The notes under the pieces: model-generated
What the model was told of the DNA's origin: nothing
Databases searched by the model: none
The model's input: only the letters and a program-made list of their open reading frames with translations
Made by a program: the position numbers and the translations under genes
NCBI GenBank assembly: GCA_964017235.1
Contig: OZ024931.1
Location: forward strand, 140,370,033 to 140,434,032
Source of the DNA: Sabellastarte sp. h YS-2021
Taxonomy: Eukaryota > Annelida > Polychaeta > Sabellida > Sabellidae
Direction: 5' to 3'
Length of the DNA stretch: 64,000 bases
In this document: piece after piece, positions 1 through 11,441 of the stretch
How the letters are laid out: the number at the start of each line of letters is the position of its first letter
How positions within the stretch are numbered: position 1 is the first letter of the stretch

Positions 1-1134
1 AGAAATTTGAAGAGTAGCCTTGATCAATGGAGTAAACTTAAACTAAGTGCATACATAGCCCCATCTGGGGAGAAATAGACTATGTTATGCCAACACAATC
101 ATGTAAAACTCATATTTGTAAGGTATAGTAAGTGGCTACCAAGTTATTCTGACCATTGTTATCAGAAAATATAAATAGATGGATAGAGTATTTTTGTGAC
201 ATGTACATACAAGTATTAATACAGAATAAATGATAACAGATTGAGTTGTTCCTATATGACGTATTATATGGGCTTTTATGTCACTTTTACCAACTATAGG
301 TATGAAGACCTATACATTGTCATTATCCTCAAATACATGAACATTTCCAGACTAAACATTTTTCTATTTTTCAATGAAACTTGAAGTATATTTAGCTATT
401 TAAACATCATTGAATTTTTAAAATACTCTTTCTTCTTTACCAGAAAAAGCATATATATTTGGCTAGATTTTGTACACATCTTGTTAATATTTTTTTTGTC
501 TTCCATGATCATTTTGATGAACTCGTAACATTGAAATGCTGTTGTATAAGTTTTTCCCTAATCATTATACACATGACATACCAATAGAAAATGGAAATCA
601 TTTTCTATTTCTTGAGAGTTACACATCTGACAGGTGCGTCCTCCACTTGACGGTGCTTAACACTGCTAATTTCTGAAAGCTAGACATGGGTTCAAGCAAA
701 CAATATTTTTTATTTGTTTTTTGTTTTTTTGGAGGGTGGGAGGTGGGGGGGGGGGTGTTTTTGAAGTCTGGTACTGCAAAGTATTATATCAATTGCTTTG
801 GGTGGGTGGGGGTTTCTTTTCAATTCTTAATAGGGTCTTCATCGGGAGGGGCTGATGGGTGAACCTATAGTTAATTCATAGTTAATGTGTTTGCTGGGTG
901 GACTTAATTTGTGCTTACATATTAGGACTTTGGAAGATTTATTATGTTATTTTATTAATCTTTTTATTGACTTGGGTGTGGTGTGCGGCACTTTTTATTT
1001 CATTAGTTTGTTCACTTCTTTTAATTTATAACAACAACATAGCTCAAATAATTGTTTGGGAAGATATGGCAGCCCTTAAAAGAGCCTTTTAAAAATTATC
1101 AGCTTGCGATGATATGTCGGCTGGCGGTGGCTGG
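1..1134. other. No gene seen; AT-rich with G/T-rich low complexity
   Basis: No convincing coding region or repeat family was recognised here. The sequence is AT-rich, with a T- and G-rich low-complexity tract at about 715-815 that includes an uninterrupted G run near 745-757. The short open frame at 898-1092 is hydrophobic only because it reads a T-rich stretch, so it is not called as a gene. Confidence 0.6.
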
Positions 1135-4100
1135 CTACTGGTCCCCTCTGGCTGGTTGGTCTGGTTGTGTGATTGATGTTTCATCAACTGGCTGGAACTG
1201 AGGTTTGTGGATGGCCCCAAAGCTGACATCTTGTGATGTGTTTGGTATGTTGGTGAAGTACTGGCTGTAAACTGAGGGTGGATTTGGTGGTGGTGAGAAT
1301 GTGAATGCAGTTGGTGTGCTGGTTACAGGTGGTGGGCTGCTTTCGCTCCTAGTGTCTGTGGCTCTAACTGGTGGAGACATGACCCGCTGCCGTGAGGAAG
1401 TGGTGCTCTGTGATGCTTGCTGTTGTGCTGTTTGTTGGCTGTCTTTTTACACGGGCTGCTGCAGTGAACTTTGGACAGTTTTTGTTTTTTTTTAATATTT
1501 TATTGCGTCTTTTTGTATATGTTATATTACAATACATATACATATGACAGTTACAATAAAGTATTTAACACAAACATTGTGAGTGTTTATTCATTATTAC
1601 CAAAAAGGCACTAGAAATTCCCAGTACGTCATTTCTATTCCTGGGTTAAGAAAACACACAGCAACAAATAACTAAAACTAACTGTGGTACTAAGGTAAGC
1701 AAATCGCCTATTAAAGTACTAGTATTCTACAATCTTTGGCAACATAACATCTGCACATATTATGTTTACACTTATTATTCTGTTTCTACTATGTATACAA
1801 GTAGCTACTATTTCTTATCAAAGTTTATCATACAGTCTTCCAAATTTGCTATTAAAAGCCTCCAAATCATCTTTGAAAGTGTGGCACACTCTAATACTTT
1901 CTAGTTTATATTCACTTGATCTACGACTATTAAGGAACCATTGCCCCAATAATATAATTAAATTTATTATTATAAATACATCATCATGATTATTTAAATT
2001 GTTGAATATGCCAAACAAAATTTTACATACTGAAAAATTTATTTTTACTGAAATCATGTTGTGCAGAAAATGATTTATTTCACACCCAAACTTTTGTTGA
2101 CACAGCTAGTACAGGGCAGTAGTAGAAGTGATGTTCTAAAGTATCAACATTCAAACAGTGAAGACACTTATCACTGGAAATCTTATTCCATTTATATAAA
2201 TTATATCTAAAATTAACAGTTCTATTTAACATTTTGTATTGAAATGATTGTAAATATGGTTCATTCGAGATCTTATATACAAATTTGTAAATTGAACTCC
2301 AATTAATTCCTTCAAGAAAAGGAAAGAAGTCTACCCAGCTTTCTACTGCAGTGGGTTTCTTAGTTTTACCCTGTACCATGTCCCAGTATACTTTTCTACT
2401 TGTGACCTTTGCAATTGGTGTTATACACTTGTTTATTACTAGGCTAAAACATGGTGTTCCTTGAAATTTGAATGTACTACTATTTATCTTTGACTCCCAC
2501 CGTTTTGGTATAGCAGCTAAAAGAGATTTAGTATGCAGGATATTAGTATTCCAATTCGGGTGTGACCCTAATTCTTCACATGCCATAAGGTTATTTCTCT
2601 GATTCAGTAGATCTATTATCTTTAAGTTTAAGTAGCATTCATTAAGCCCCAAATCTTTAGGATGGATCAAATTACTGTTGATTGTTACATACCGATTGAA
2701 AAAGACGTATTTGTTAAGCATATCTTGTAAGCTTTCAGGAAATTTTGGTTTAAAGTCGAACCAACATTTTTAGCATTTGTTGATAGAAATTAAGAGTTGT
2801 GGTTTTTTCTAACTCTCTATCTGATAATTTATGGTCTAATAGATGTTTTTTATCCCACATAATGACTGAAAGAGATTAAGACATTTGCCATCTTCTACTA
2901 TTAGATTTTTCAAAGTGATGATTTTTTGTGCTGAATGAAAAGCAAAGATATCTGGCATTCTAAGACCACCATCATCTACTGTTGCAATAATTGTCTCTCT
3001 TTTCACTCTAGGAGGTTTATTATTCCATAAAAAGCTAAAAATTAGTTTATCTAATTGCTCTAAAATTTTTAGAGGTGTGTATGTCATGCTGAAAAGATGT
3101 GTTACTTGAGATAGTACTAATGTCTTAATTATCATAATACGTCCTTTCCAAGAGAGATTCCTTTGTTTCCAGATCTGTAACATACAATTAATTTTTTGAG
3201 ACGTTCATCATAATTAAGTTCAGTACATTGTTTTGGATCCTTTGCAAACCATATACCTAAAATTTTAAAAATACTTCTATTTATCTTTAATTTGGCTAGC
3301 TGTTTAGGAACATCAGATTGTTTAATTGTCATAGAGCCCAATTCAATAATTTCACATTTTTCCAGATTTAATTTTAGGGCTGGACAGTTTGTTGATGAGA
3401 CTGCTGCTGTATGGGCTGCTGCTGCTGTATCAGCTGATTTGTTTGTATTGGCTGCTGCTGATACTATTGCATTGGCTGCTGTGGTGCTGACATCACGGGC
3501 ATGTGGTGCTGTGAATGCATGCTTAGCTGTGGACCCTGGCCCTGGATCTGCTGTTGCGCTGGTGCATGTGGCTGAGTATATGTCTGTTGAAAGTGCCATC
3601 AGTCAACTTTTTGGCCAAAATGTCTTTTAACTCTGTTATCCCCCGCTGAGATTCCACAATAGCTGATTGGAGGTCAGAATCTGCTAAGCTTGACATCACA
3701 CTGACACCACGCGATCTAGGAGTAGGCGTATGTGTATCCAGGTGCGACATGTCTGCTGGGTCACAAGTGGATTCTGGACAAGAAGTATCCTGTAGCAGTT
3801 CCATGTGCACAGTCTCCCGTCTGCATGCTGAGCCCGCTGCTTCACTGGCTTGGAAAGCTGACCCCCTGGGAGCCCTGAGTACACTTTTTGCTGTACGATA
3901 GCGCATGATGTGGTCCCTCAGGAAGTCAAAATTGTCTCTGGTCCATTTCTGCCACTCTGTCAGCTGTGGTTCCCCCTGGACCGACTTCATATGAGTGACC
4001 TTTCCGAAGAGTGTGCGCTGGCTCTGGAACCATCTTTGGCAGGCATCTTTGTCCAAGTTGTTCTCCTCACAAAACTTATCCCAAACAGCCTCTCTCTTTG

Positions 4101-4561
4101 ACCTATCCTTGTAGTCCATTAAACGCTTGTTGTAGAGAATTTCACTGTCAGGCAAAAATTCCACTAATTTCTGCTCCTTCTCAGCACTGAACAAAACAGC
4201 GGGTTTCTTGCCTCTTTTGTCAGCCTTCTCTTCCAATAAATGTTGCCCTTGTCTTTGCCCTTGCCCTTCTGTGTCCATGTGTATCCTGTGTGTCAGCAAT
4301 GTCCTCATCCTTTGAATCTAAATCCTGCTGTGTCTCAAGCGCAATGTCACCCTGTTCTGTATCCAATATCTCCAGAGGATCCTCCACTCTCACCACCACC
4401 TCCTCTACCCCAGCTGCCTGCTGGCTCTGCTGAGTCTCTGTTTCACAACTCAGCTCGTCCACCTCTGGACTCCTTGCCTGGGCCTGTGTGGACATCCTCT
4501 TCCTCTCCTGGCTACCTCTCCCCTTTGACCTTTTCTGGCATTTTACATAAATATTCACCAA
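1135..4561 (-). pseudogene. MADF-domain protein gene (probable PIF/Harbinger accessory ORF), broken
   Basis: Read on the minus strand from 4561, an acidic, Q-rich N-terminus (4561 to about 4240) leads after a frameshift into a MADF/Myb-like DNA-binding domain at about 4206-3910 (LVEFLPDSEILYNKR, then W-containing helices WDKFCEENN and CQRWFQSQRTLF). A Q/P/S-rich tail follows. It is interrupted at 3380-1482 by a LINE and resumes at 1471-1135 with the same Q-rich then P/S-rich composition. In-frame stops also occur in the tail (TAG near 3460, TAA near 1450). A homologous MADF gene lies at 28.1-29.6 kb next to a Harbinger transposase, so this copy is probably the DNA-binding accessory protein of a PIF/Harbinger transposon. 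No transposase or clear terminal inverted repeat was found beside this copy. It cannot encode an intact protein. Confidence 0.65.
1482..3380 (-). mobile_element. 5'-truncated LINE retrotransposon inserted in the MADF gene
   Basis: The minus strand encodes the C-terminal part of a non-LTR reverse transcriptase. About 3350-3190 reads LNLEKCEIIELG...LGIWFAKDP, and 3183-2836 reads WKGRIMIIKTLVLSQ...FLWNNKPPRVKRE..GGLRMPDI. About 2721-2080 ends in a CxxC..H..C zinc-binding signature (CLHCLNVDTLEHHFYYCP). The element ends in an A-rich tail (T-rich on the plus strand at 1482-1493). A 10-bp target-site duplication, TGGACAGTTT, flanks it at 1472-1481 and 3381-3390. The endonuclease and most of the RT are missing, which is typical 5' truncation. 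At least one frameshift separates the two RT blocks. The motif set looks like an L1/Tx1-type LINE, but the clade is not certain. Confidence 0.85.
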
Positions 4562-5140
4562 AGTTCCTATTTTTAAAAAACAAAAGTCTCAAAAATTTGT
4601 TGAGTAAATATTAGAGCAAAATATATCCTTATACATATACAGTATATGCTGTAAAGTTCCAAAAATTGATTTATCCTCATTAAAATGCAAAATGTGTGTG
4701 AGCAAAGGCCAAGCCAAGTGCCCCTTATATAGGCATTTGTCCATGAGAAAGCATCTTTCTGTAAATTCCCGAGTGCCATGGGACACCATAAATCTATCCA
4801 TGAACCCCGTCCTTATTGTCCTTGAGGCATCCTTATCATCTGTAAACCCCGTCCCTATTGTCTGGGGACAGGTCCGTAAACATCCGTGCATATCCGCAGA
4901 CAAATTTTATATCTGTGACCTTCTTTCAGGACCATTCTTATTGGTCCTTCTGGTTTCCGGTAATGTCTGTGGTGGTCCACTCCAATCTGGTGGCATCCTT
5001 AAAGCATCTGGGGATATCTGTAGAAATTTTCCAAGCCTTATTGGCTCTGAAGAGTTAAGGATTTTCGGGATGCCACAAGGATATCACAGATGTGTTTAAG
5101 GACATTAGGGATAACTTACAGACCTGTTACAGAAGTGTTA
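4562..5140. other. Unassigned non-coding repeat-like sequence left of a Harbinger MITE
   Basis: No gene was recognised. From about 4770 the sequence repeats words such as ATCTGTAAA, CCCCGTCC and GGCATCCTTA. Similar words recur to the right of the MITE (5805-6050: GGTGGATGCCATAAGGACATTACAG). The MITE at 5141-5801 therefore appears to have inserted into an older repeat whose two halves now flank it. Confidence 0.4.
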
Positions 5141-5801
5141 TGTGGGTGTTCCACCACACGACTAAGGCTTCCGATTAAGGTTTTTTTTTTGAGTCAGTTT
5201 CAAAACTTTTCTTAGTCCCAGGCATTCTGTATGGGTCGGTAGTTGTCGGTTGGGGCCGTGAGGAAAATCAAACATTTTTGATATATCTCACGATCCAAAC
5301 CGATTCTTTTTTCCGCCATAAACAAAATATCCAGTCCCAGGCTTCCTCAGGCCTCCTCAGACCAAATTTACATAGTCCTATGTTGTTCCAGGCCTCCAGC
5401 AACCCTTACTCCCAGACCCTTAGTCCCAGACCCTTAGTCCCAGGCCTCCTGCGGCCCTTAGCCCTCAGGATGCCTGAGGAAGCCGGGACTTAATCGGGGT
5501 TAGTCGGGGCTTAGTCCCAGGAGGCCTGAGGCATCCTGGGACCCAGTCGGTATGTCTACGACAAGATCGTGCTTCAAACTGACCAGAAAAATGTTTTAGT
5601 CGGTTCTTAGTCCCAGAACAGTTGGGGACTGTCTGGGGCCGCCTGGGGCCTCCTCAGGCTTCCTAAGGCCGATCTGAACTTAATCCCAGACTTTGATACC
5701 GATTCAGTTTTCCCGCCCATTTTACTTTTTCTTTCACCGACTGTCCACAATTAAGGGTCACCGACAGGATCGGGGCTTAGTCCTTCGGTGGAACAGGGGC
5801 A
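5141..5801. mobile_element. PIF/Harbinger-type MITE, copy 1 (TTA target duplication)
   Basis: This is a 661-bp non-autonomous element. The left end TGTGGGTGTTCCACC and the right end GGTGGAACAGGGGCA form terminal inverted repeats. It is flanked by a direct TTA at 5138-5140 and 5802-5804, the 3-bp TWA duplication typical of PIF/Harbinger. The interior is a patchwork of short C/G-rich words (AGTCCCAGGCCTCC and variants). It also holds a near-palindrome centred on CAAACATTTTTGATAT at about 5262-5289. A second copy in the opposite orientation lies at 59408-60001. There is no coding capacity. Confidence 0.8.
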
Positions 5802-6049
5802 TTACGGATATCAATTACAGATAAGGTCCACAAACCATTTACAGAAAAATCAAGCAGTTTGATTTTTCCATAGTGTCCTTACAGACACTTTGCATTTATG
5901 GTGGATGCCATAAGGACATTACAGAAATTAAGGACGCGTTCACTTATGAAAAATATGATCTGTAAATCCCTCAACATTTTCCATATTAGTAAACGTGGCG
6001 CGATCCGGCAGAGCATCCGTGGATGTGTAACTGGGGTCTTAGGGATAAT

Positions 6050-7680
6050 TACCTCCTGTGCTTATCTCTCAGCCAACCTGTATTCCAATGTTGAATTCAG
6101 ACAGTACTGATGAACACCCAGTATAAACTGTGCTGCTTTATTTTGAACAATATCTGGTGTATTTAGGCTAAATGAGGCCAACATAACAGAGTCATAATCA
6201 ACAATTAGACTAATCTCTGATTAAGATAGCTTAGTTTTGAAGCCAAGATCTTTGTAGCTTTTATATTTGTTATTATCGAACCTAGAGCCCTACTGGCTGA
6301 ATCACTCAAGGATTTAATACACTTTTGGGATGTCAAATGCTCAACAAGAGTAACACCAGGATATTTGTATGATTTTAATAAATTTATTTCTTTCCCCAAA
6401 GCAAAATTTGTGTTTTGTTTCCGGTGCAATTTTGTCGTTAAAATTAATGATATTGCTCTTACCGATATTAATATTTAATCTGCATTTTCTGCACCAACTG
6501 CACACTACACTAAGCATATTTGTCACTCTCCTTTTTCCCCTATTAATACCATATCATCTGTGTACAGTAAAATCGAAATCTTATTTCCATTTATATCAAT
6601 ACCAAAGTCTAATTCTTTTATCTATTTATCTAGGGAATATTATAAACAGCAAATAATGTAGCTGGGGGTATGTCTCCTTGCCTTACTCTAGAAGTTACTT
6701 TGAAACATTCTGTGAGGAAGTTATTAATTTAAAAAAAAAGGTATTTCTGTACATTTCTTAAAGTGCAAAATAAACTTGAGCATTAATATTCAAATTTAAA
6801 AGTGTATCAAGTAAAAGGTTTCTATCCACCCAATTAAAGACTTTCTAGAGATCAATAAAACACAATACACATGTTTCTTACAGCTGATAGTTTTTCATCT
6901 AATTGATGTCAAACTAAAATATGATCCAGACAAGAGCTCTTAACCATAAACCCATTTTGTTCTTCTATGAGAAGTTCAAGTTCTTCACAATAGCACAGGA
7001 TTCTTTTGTTTAGAATAGAAGAAAATATTTTAGCAACACATGAATTTAGTGAAATACTTCTGTAATTGAGTTGGGCATGTGGGTCATTATCAGAACTTTT
7101 TAGAATTGGTACGATTATGGCCATATCCCATTGGGATGGTGGCATACATCTTTCAAACAATGTTTGCAATAACTTATGCCAGTGCTGTAAAATATGTGGA
7201 TTTTTAAATATTTTATTCAGTATTTTATCTTTTCCAACGGCTTTTTGTGAATTTAGTTTTTTGTAACTATATTTTTTATTTTATATAATTCAATTGGTAC
7301 ATTTAAATACTCGTTTATTATGACTGTTTTTCATTTTGCTTTCTATTTCTTCTTTGCGGTAAATTATGTTATTTTTAAACACATCATCATTACTTTTAGT
7401 TTTCTGAAACATTTAGTAGGTTATATAAATGGTCAAGCCATTTGTTTAGGACAACCTCTTCATCAATGCAAAAACTATTTCCCACAAGATTTGGATTGCT
7501 CATCTTCCTAATATGTTGCCAAAATTCCATTGGGTTGTTGGAATTCAATTCTTCCAGTTTTAATGCTTTTTCCCTAAAACACCTTCTCTCATACTCACAA
7601 AATATTAACATTTTTCTATTATATTTAAATTTATTAAAAAGATGTCTCTTTGTTTGGTTTGGATCCTTGATATTTTAAGC
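6050..7680 (-). pseudogene. LINE reverse transcriptase remnant (downstream part)
   Basis: Broken minus-strand reading frames match a non-LTR reverse transcriptase. About 7670-7396 is a pre-RT segment (KRHLFNKFKYNRKM...EFWQHIRKM). 7169-6909 holds RT blocks (WDMAIIVPILKSSDNDP, LNYRSISLNSCVAKI, ILNKRI). 6526-6205 holds the palm/thumb region (CRLNINIGKSNIINF, LKSYKYPGV). About 6190-6050 reads QNKAAQFILGVHQYCLNS. Several frameshifts and stops interrupt it, and the catalytic YxDD block is not readable. The 3' end is lost near 6050 at the junction with the Harbinger/MITE region. The 5' part continues at 10640-10200 beyond an inserted minisatellite element. Confidence 0.8.
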
Positions 7681-10150
7681 ATCCCTAAAGGGAGGCTTGT
7701 TTGTATTTAGGGAAGAGGGGAGAGAGAGTGGGTCCGCCGGCTCACGCATTTTCTATTGCTTATAGCTCGGCAAACACTGGGCGGATTCTCTTCAAATTTA
7801 ACACATTTATAAAGTAGTCCCCGGAAAAATTTTTGAATGTAGTGTCATGACATTTCAACCAATCAGAGAAGTCACATGACCAAAAAACATGTTTTTCAAA
7901 AGGGTGTGCTTGTCTGCATGATAACTTAAAAAGTGCTTCACCTATTCACATGAAATTTGGCAAGTAGGTTCATTATATTGATGTCTAAAAAACATTAACT
8001 ATTGAAAGTGATCCAATACAAAATGGCCAACTTATTAATGGTTAACTAAACGGCATGATTTTTCTTAACGCTGAAAACACAAAAATGTGTTTATCTCGGA
8101 AAGCGTGTAAACTAGTGCGATTTCAACGAAATTTTTGATCCACAGGGTATATGCAGAGTCTACTGGTGACTTTTCGCCAAAATCATTTTCCTGTCACTTT
8201 TGACAGCCATCTTGAATTTCTGCATAAAATACAAAAATGCGTTTATCTCGGAAACGGAGAGAGCCACAGCGATTTTTGACCCCCAGGGTATCTGCAGAGT
8301 GTACTGGCAAGTTTTCGCAAAAAATGTTTTCCAACCACTATTGGCGGCCATCTTGAATTTCTGTGTAAAATGCAAAAACACGTTAATCTCGGAAACAGAG
8401 CGAGCTAGAGTGATTTCAACTAAATTTTTGGCCCACAGTTTATCTGCACAGTCTACTGGCGATTTTTCCCAAAAATCATTTTCCCGCCACTTTTGGCGAC
8501 CATCTTGAATTTCTGCGTGAAACACAAAAATGCGTGTCTCGAAAATGGAGCAAGCTAGAGCGATTTCAATGAACTTTTTTAGCGACAGGGTATCTCCACA
8601 ATTCACTTGTGACTTTTCCCAAAAATTGTTTTCCCGCCATTTTTGGCGGCCATCTGGAATTTCTGTGTAAAACGCAAAAAAACGCATTTATCTCAGAAAC
8701 AGTGTGAGATAGTGATTTTGATAAAATTTTTGACCCACAGGGTATCAGCAGAGTCTACTAGCGTGTTATCTCAAAAATTGTTTTCCCGCCATTTTTGGTG
8801 GCCATTTTGAATTTCTGTGTAAAACGCAAAAACCTATTTATCTTGATAACAGTGCTAGATAGAGCGATTTTGTCGAAATTATTGACCCACAGGGTATCTT
8901 CAGAGTTTACTGATGATTTTTCCCAAAAACATTTTCCCGGCATTTTTGGCAGCCATCTTAAATTTCTGTATAAAATGCAAAAACGCATTTGTCTCGGAAA
9001 CGGTGAGAGATTGGCGGATTTCGACAAAATTTTTTACCTACATGGTATTGTTTTCCCGCCATTTTTGTCAGCCATTATAAATTTCTGAGTAAAGTACAAA
9101 AAGGCATTTATCTCATTAATGGTGCGAGATAGAGCGATTTCGACAAAATTTTTTACCCATAGGGTATCTGCAGAGTCTACTGACGACTTTTCCCAAAAAA
9201 TTACTTTCCCGCCACTTTTGGTGACCATTTTGAATTTCTGTGTAAAATGCAAAAACGCATTTATCTCGATAACTGTGCTAGATAGAGCGATTTCAACAAA
9301 ATTATTGACCCACAGGGTATCTTCAGAGTTTACTTATGAATTTTCCCAAAAACCGTTTTCCTGACATTTTTGGCGGCCATCTTGAATTTCTGTGTACAAT
9401 GCAAAAATGCATTTATCTCAGAAACGGTGCGAGATAGATTGATTTCGACAAAATTTTTTACCCGCCTGGTATCTGCAGCGTCTACTGCCAAAAGTCGTTT
9501 ACCCGCCACTTTTGGCAGCCATTTTAAATTTCTGCGTAAAGTACAGAAACGTATTTATCTTGTTAACGGTGCAAGATAGATTGATTTAGACAAAATTTTT
9601 GACCCATAGGGTATATGGAGAGTCTACTGGCGACTTTTTGATTTATCTCGATAATTGTGTGAGATTGACGAAATTTTTAACCCACAAGGTATCTGCAATC
9701 TGCTGGCAACTTTCCCATTCATCTCCATAACTGTGATTTTGACAAAAGTTTTGACCAGCAAGGTATCTGCAGTCTGCTGGCAACTTTCCCAAAAAATCGT
9801 TTTTCCGACCATTTTTAGCATCCATCTTGAATTTCTACGTAAAGCGCAAAACCACATTTATCTCGGAAACGGTGTGACATAGATCGATTTTGACGAAATT
9901 TTGGACCCGCAAGGTATTAGCAGAGTCTAATGGCCACTTTTCCCTAAAATCGTTTTCCCGCCATTTTTGATGCTCATCTTGAATTTCTGCATAAAACGCA
10001 AAAACAAAAAAAATACACATTCACCTACAAAACCTTGTATTTTGGGATAAATGGAAAAACATAGTAAGCACAGGAAGATGGTCATTTCTACAAAATCATT
10101 AATACTCATTGGGATGCTTTGTTTTGCTATGCAAAAGCAATTTACTTTTC
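7678..10150. mobile_element. Hairpin-headed, minisatellite-carrying element inserted in a LINE
   Basis: The insertion separates two colinear parts of the same LINE. Its left edge is marked by an imperfect hairpin (AAGCATCCC TAAA GGGAGGCTT, about 7678-7699). A unique-looking leader follows (7700-8060) that includes a CTCGGCAAACACTGGGCGG segment, then the 152-bp tandem array. The right edge is blurred, between about 10000 and 10200, and no target duplication could be read. Elements at 39421-40560 and 48283-51560 have the same architecture. The class is not known to me; non-autonomous Helitron/Helentron-type elements are a candidate because they often carry tandem arrays. Confidence 0.55.
8060..9985. 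repeat. Minisatellite array, about 13 units of about 152 bp
   Basis: The diverged tandem unit contains, in order, AACGCATTTATCTCGGAAAC, GTGCGAGATAGAGCGATTTC, GACCCACAGGGTATCTGCAG, GTTTTCCCGCCATTTTTGG and CGGCCATCTTGAATTTCTG. The ACAGGGTAT landmark recurs near 8142, 8281, 8434, 8584, 8736 and 8888, so the period is about 150-152 bp. Units near 9020-9060 and 9620-9760 are shortened. Multi-hundred-base open frames across this array are a by-product of the repeat and are not genes. The 169-bp array at 39820-40560 is clearly related. Confidence 0.9.
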
Positions 10151-10199
10151 TCCTGCAAAGCAATACTCTAGTTTCCAACTATTTTCACTATTTCTTATT

Positions 10200-10640
10200 G
10201 TTTTTCATTGCAAGAGTCGATTCCTCATTCCAAAAAGGTTTATAGTACTTGAACCATTTTCTAGTTTGTGATTGGCAATGGACAATTAAAAGATGTTTAT
10301 CCATTTCAGCAAGAAATGTTTTTAAAAAGTTTTCATAGGCATCATGAAATTGAGTTTGATTTACCTGTATATTTTCTGAAATTTCAATTGCCTTTACTAA
10401 ACCTTCTTTGAAACATTTTTGAACTCATAAAATGTTCACAAGTTGTATTTATTTTTATTAATTTTCTTCTGGGAAAATGTTTTTCTTCAATTTTGGTATT
10501 CATATTATTTTGACATGTTAAAGAGAGTTGTTAACACCAAATGGTCAGAAAAGTTGAATTATCTGATTTCTGGTGACATAAATTTTTCAGCAAGAGATCA
10601 GTGATCAGTTTCTACAGCCATTCAAATGAGAATTAACCAA
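10200..10640 (-). pseudogene. LINE remnant (upstream part of the copy at 6050-7680)
   Basis: Minus-strand translation at about 10440-10190 reads IEISENIQVNQTQFHDAYENF, then FLAEMDKHLLIVHC, then WFKYYKPFWNEES. The last motif is the conserved linker of non-LTR elements just upstream of the reverse transcriptase. It is colinear with the fragment beginning at 7680, so both are one LINE split by the minisatellite element. The sequence further upstream, to 10640, is decayed. Confidence 0.65.
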
Positions 10641-10679
10641 TCTTTTGACTTGCTTTTTATTTAGTTTTACATGTAGTTA

Positions 10680-10830
10680 AAAGGCCAGAGGAAACCAGTA
10701 CAGTGCAGTTGGCCAAGAATCTCTACTGTAAACTGCAAATCAATGGAAAGCAAGTATCAGCTTTACCACTTGAGGTTGGACGGGATTCGAACTCCAATCT
10801 CAGAATAAAGAGTGCAGAAAAGTGGTCAAA
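10680..10830 (-). mobile_element. tRNA-derived SINE fragment
   Basis: On the minus strand this contains a degenerate B box (GATTCGAACTCC reads as GGAGTTCGAATC). It is followed by the SINE-body words found in the intact copies at 35193-35427 and 60814-61038: a GTAGTTGCTT-like segment, CAGTTTACAG, and ACTGGTTTCCTCTG. The 3' tail is missing. It is an old, diverged copy. Confidence 0.55.
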
Positions 10831-11113
10831 AACACATAAAGCATCTGGGCCAATCGACCCAGAGTTCTCCTAAGCAAAATGCAGTAGCAATTGATTTTGC
10901 ATTACAAACGGATATTTCATATGACAAAAAGGAAAAGTCTTACAACCTGCTCCTCACCACCATAATTCATGATGAAACTCTTAACACCGAGTCCTAACTT
11001 TGCATGTTCGATAAGTAGATTATTCCTACATGTATCCTTAGCAATATACTTCCACATGATATTTTGTACAGTGCTGCATCTAATTGGATATATATTTTAT
11101 TGCGTTAATACAT

Positions 11114-11270
11114 CCTATCCAATGGACAATAGCTTATCCGGTCGGCGCAGACCGGCCCGCCAAACGTCAGAAAAAGACGTCCTGTGTCTCCACCGGCCAG
11201 GCCGGTCCAATGCTGTGCACTCGCCAGGTGGTGTGTGGTACTTCCTTCCTGTCTAGACAGCATGACGTCA
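11114..11270 (+). repeat. Left inverted terminal repeat of the DIRS element
   Basis: 157 bp, GC-rich, from CCTATCCAATGG to CATGACGTCA. It matches the reverse complement of 17153-17309 with one difference (GTGG-T-GTG versus GTGG-C-GTG). It contains smaller palindromes (GACCGGCC, TGTCTAGACAG) and two GACGTC motifs. Confidence 0.95.
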
Positions 11271-11441
11271 TAGCATCTTTTTCGTTTGGCGCACATGCTG
11301 TGTACAAGGAAATTTTCGTCAGGAATCTTAATTTTAGTATTTAGACTTTATTTCTTCAGAGTGTGTTAAGTTTTTATTATCATTGTGTTACGGAGTGTGT
11401 ATAGACCTTTCTGGACAATTTTTCGCCTTTTATCAGTTAAC

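Noticed and set aside
8160..9882. Several overlapping open frames of 70-175 codons on both strands
   Set aside because: They all lie in the 152-bp minisatellite, and their peptides repeat with the array (FTQKFKMA..., FRDFSQK...), so they are repeat artefacts.
10812..10997. Small plus-strand open frame upstream of the DIRS element, considered as an upstream exon of the protease gene
   Set aside because: A weak acceptor exists, but no GT donor follows in a usable phase, and part of the region overlaps a SINE fragment.
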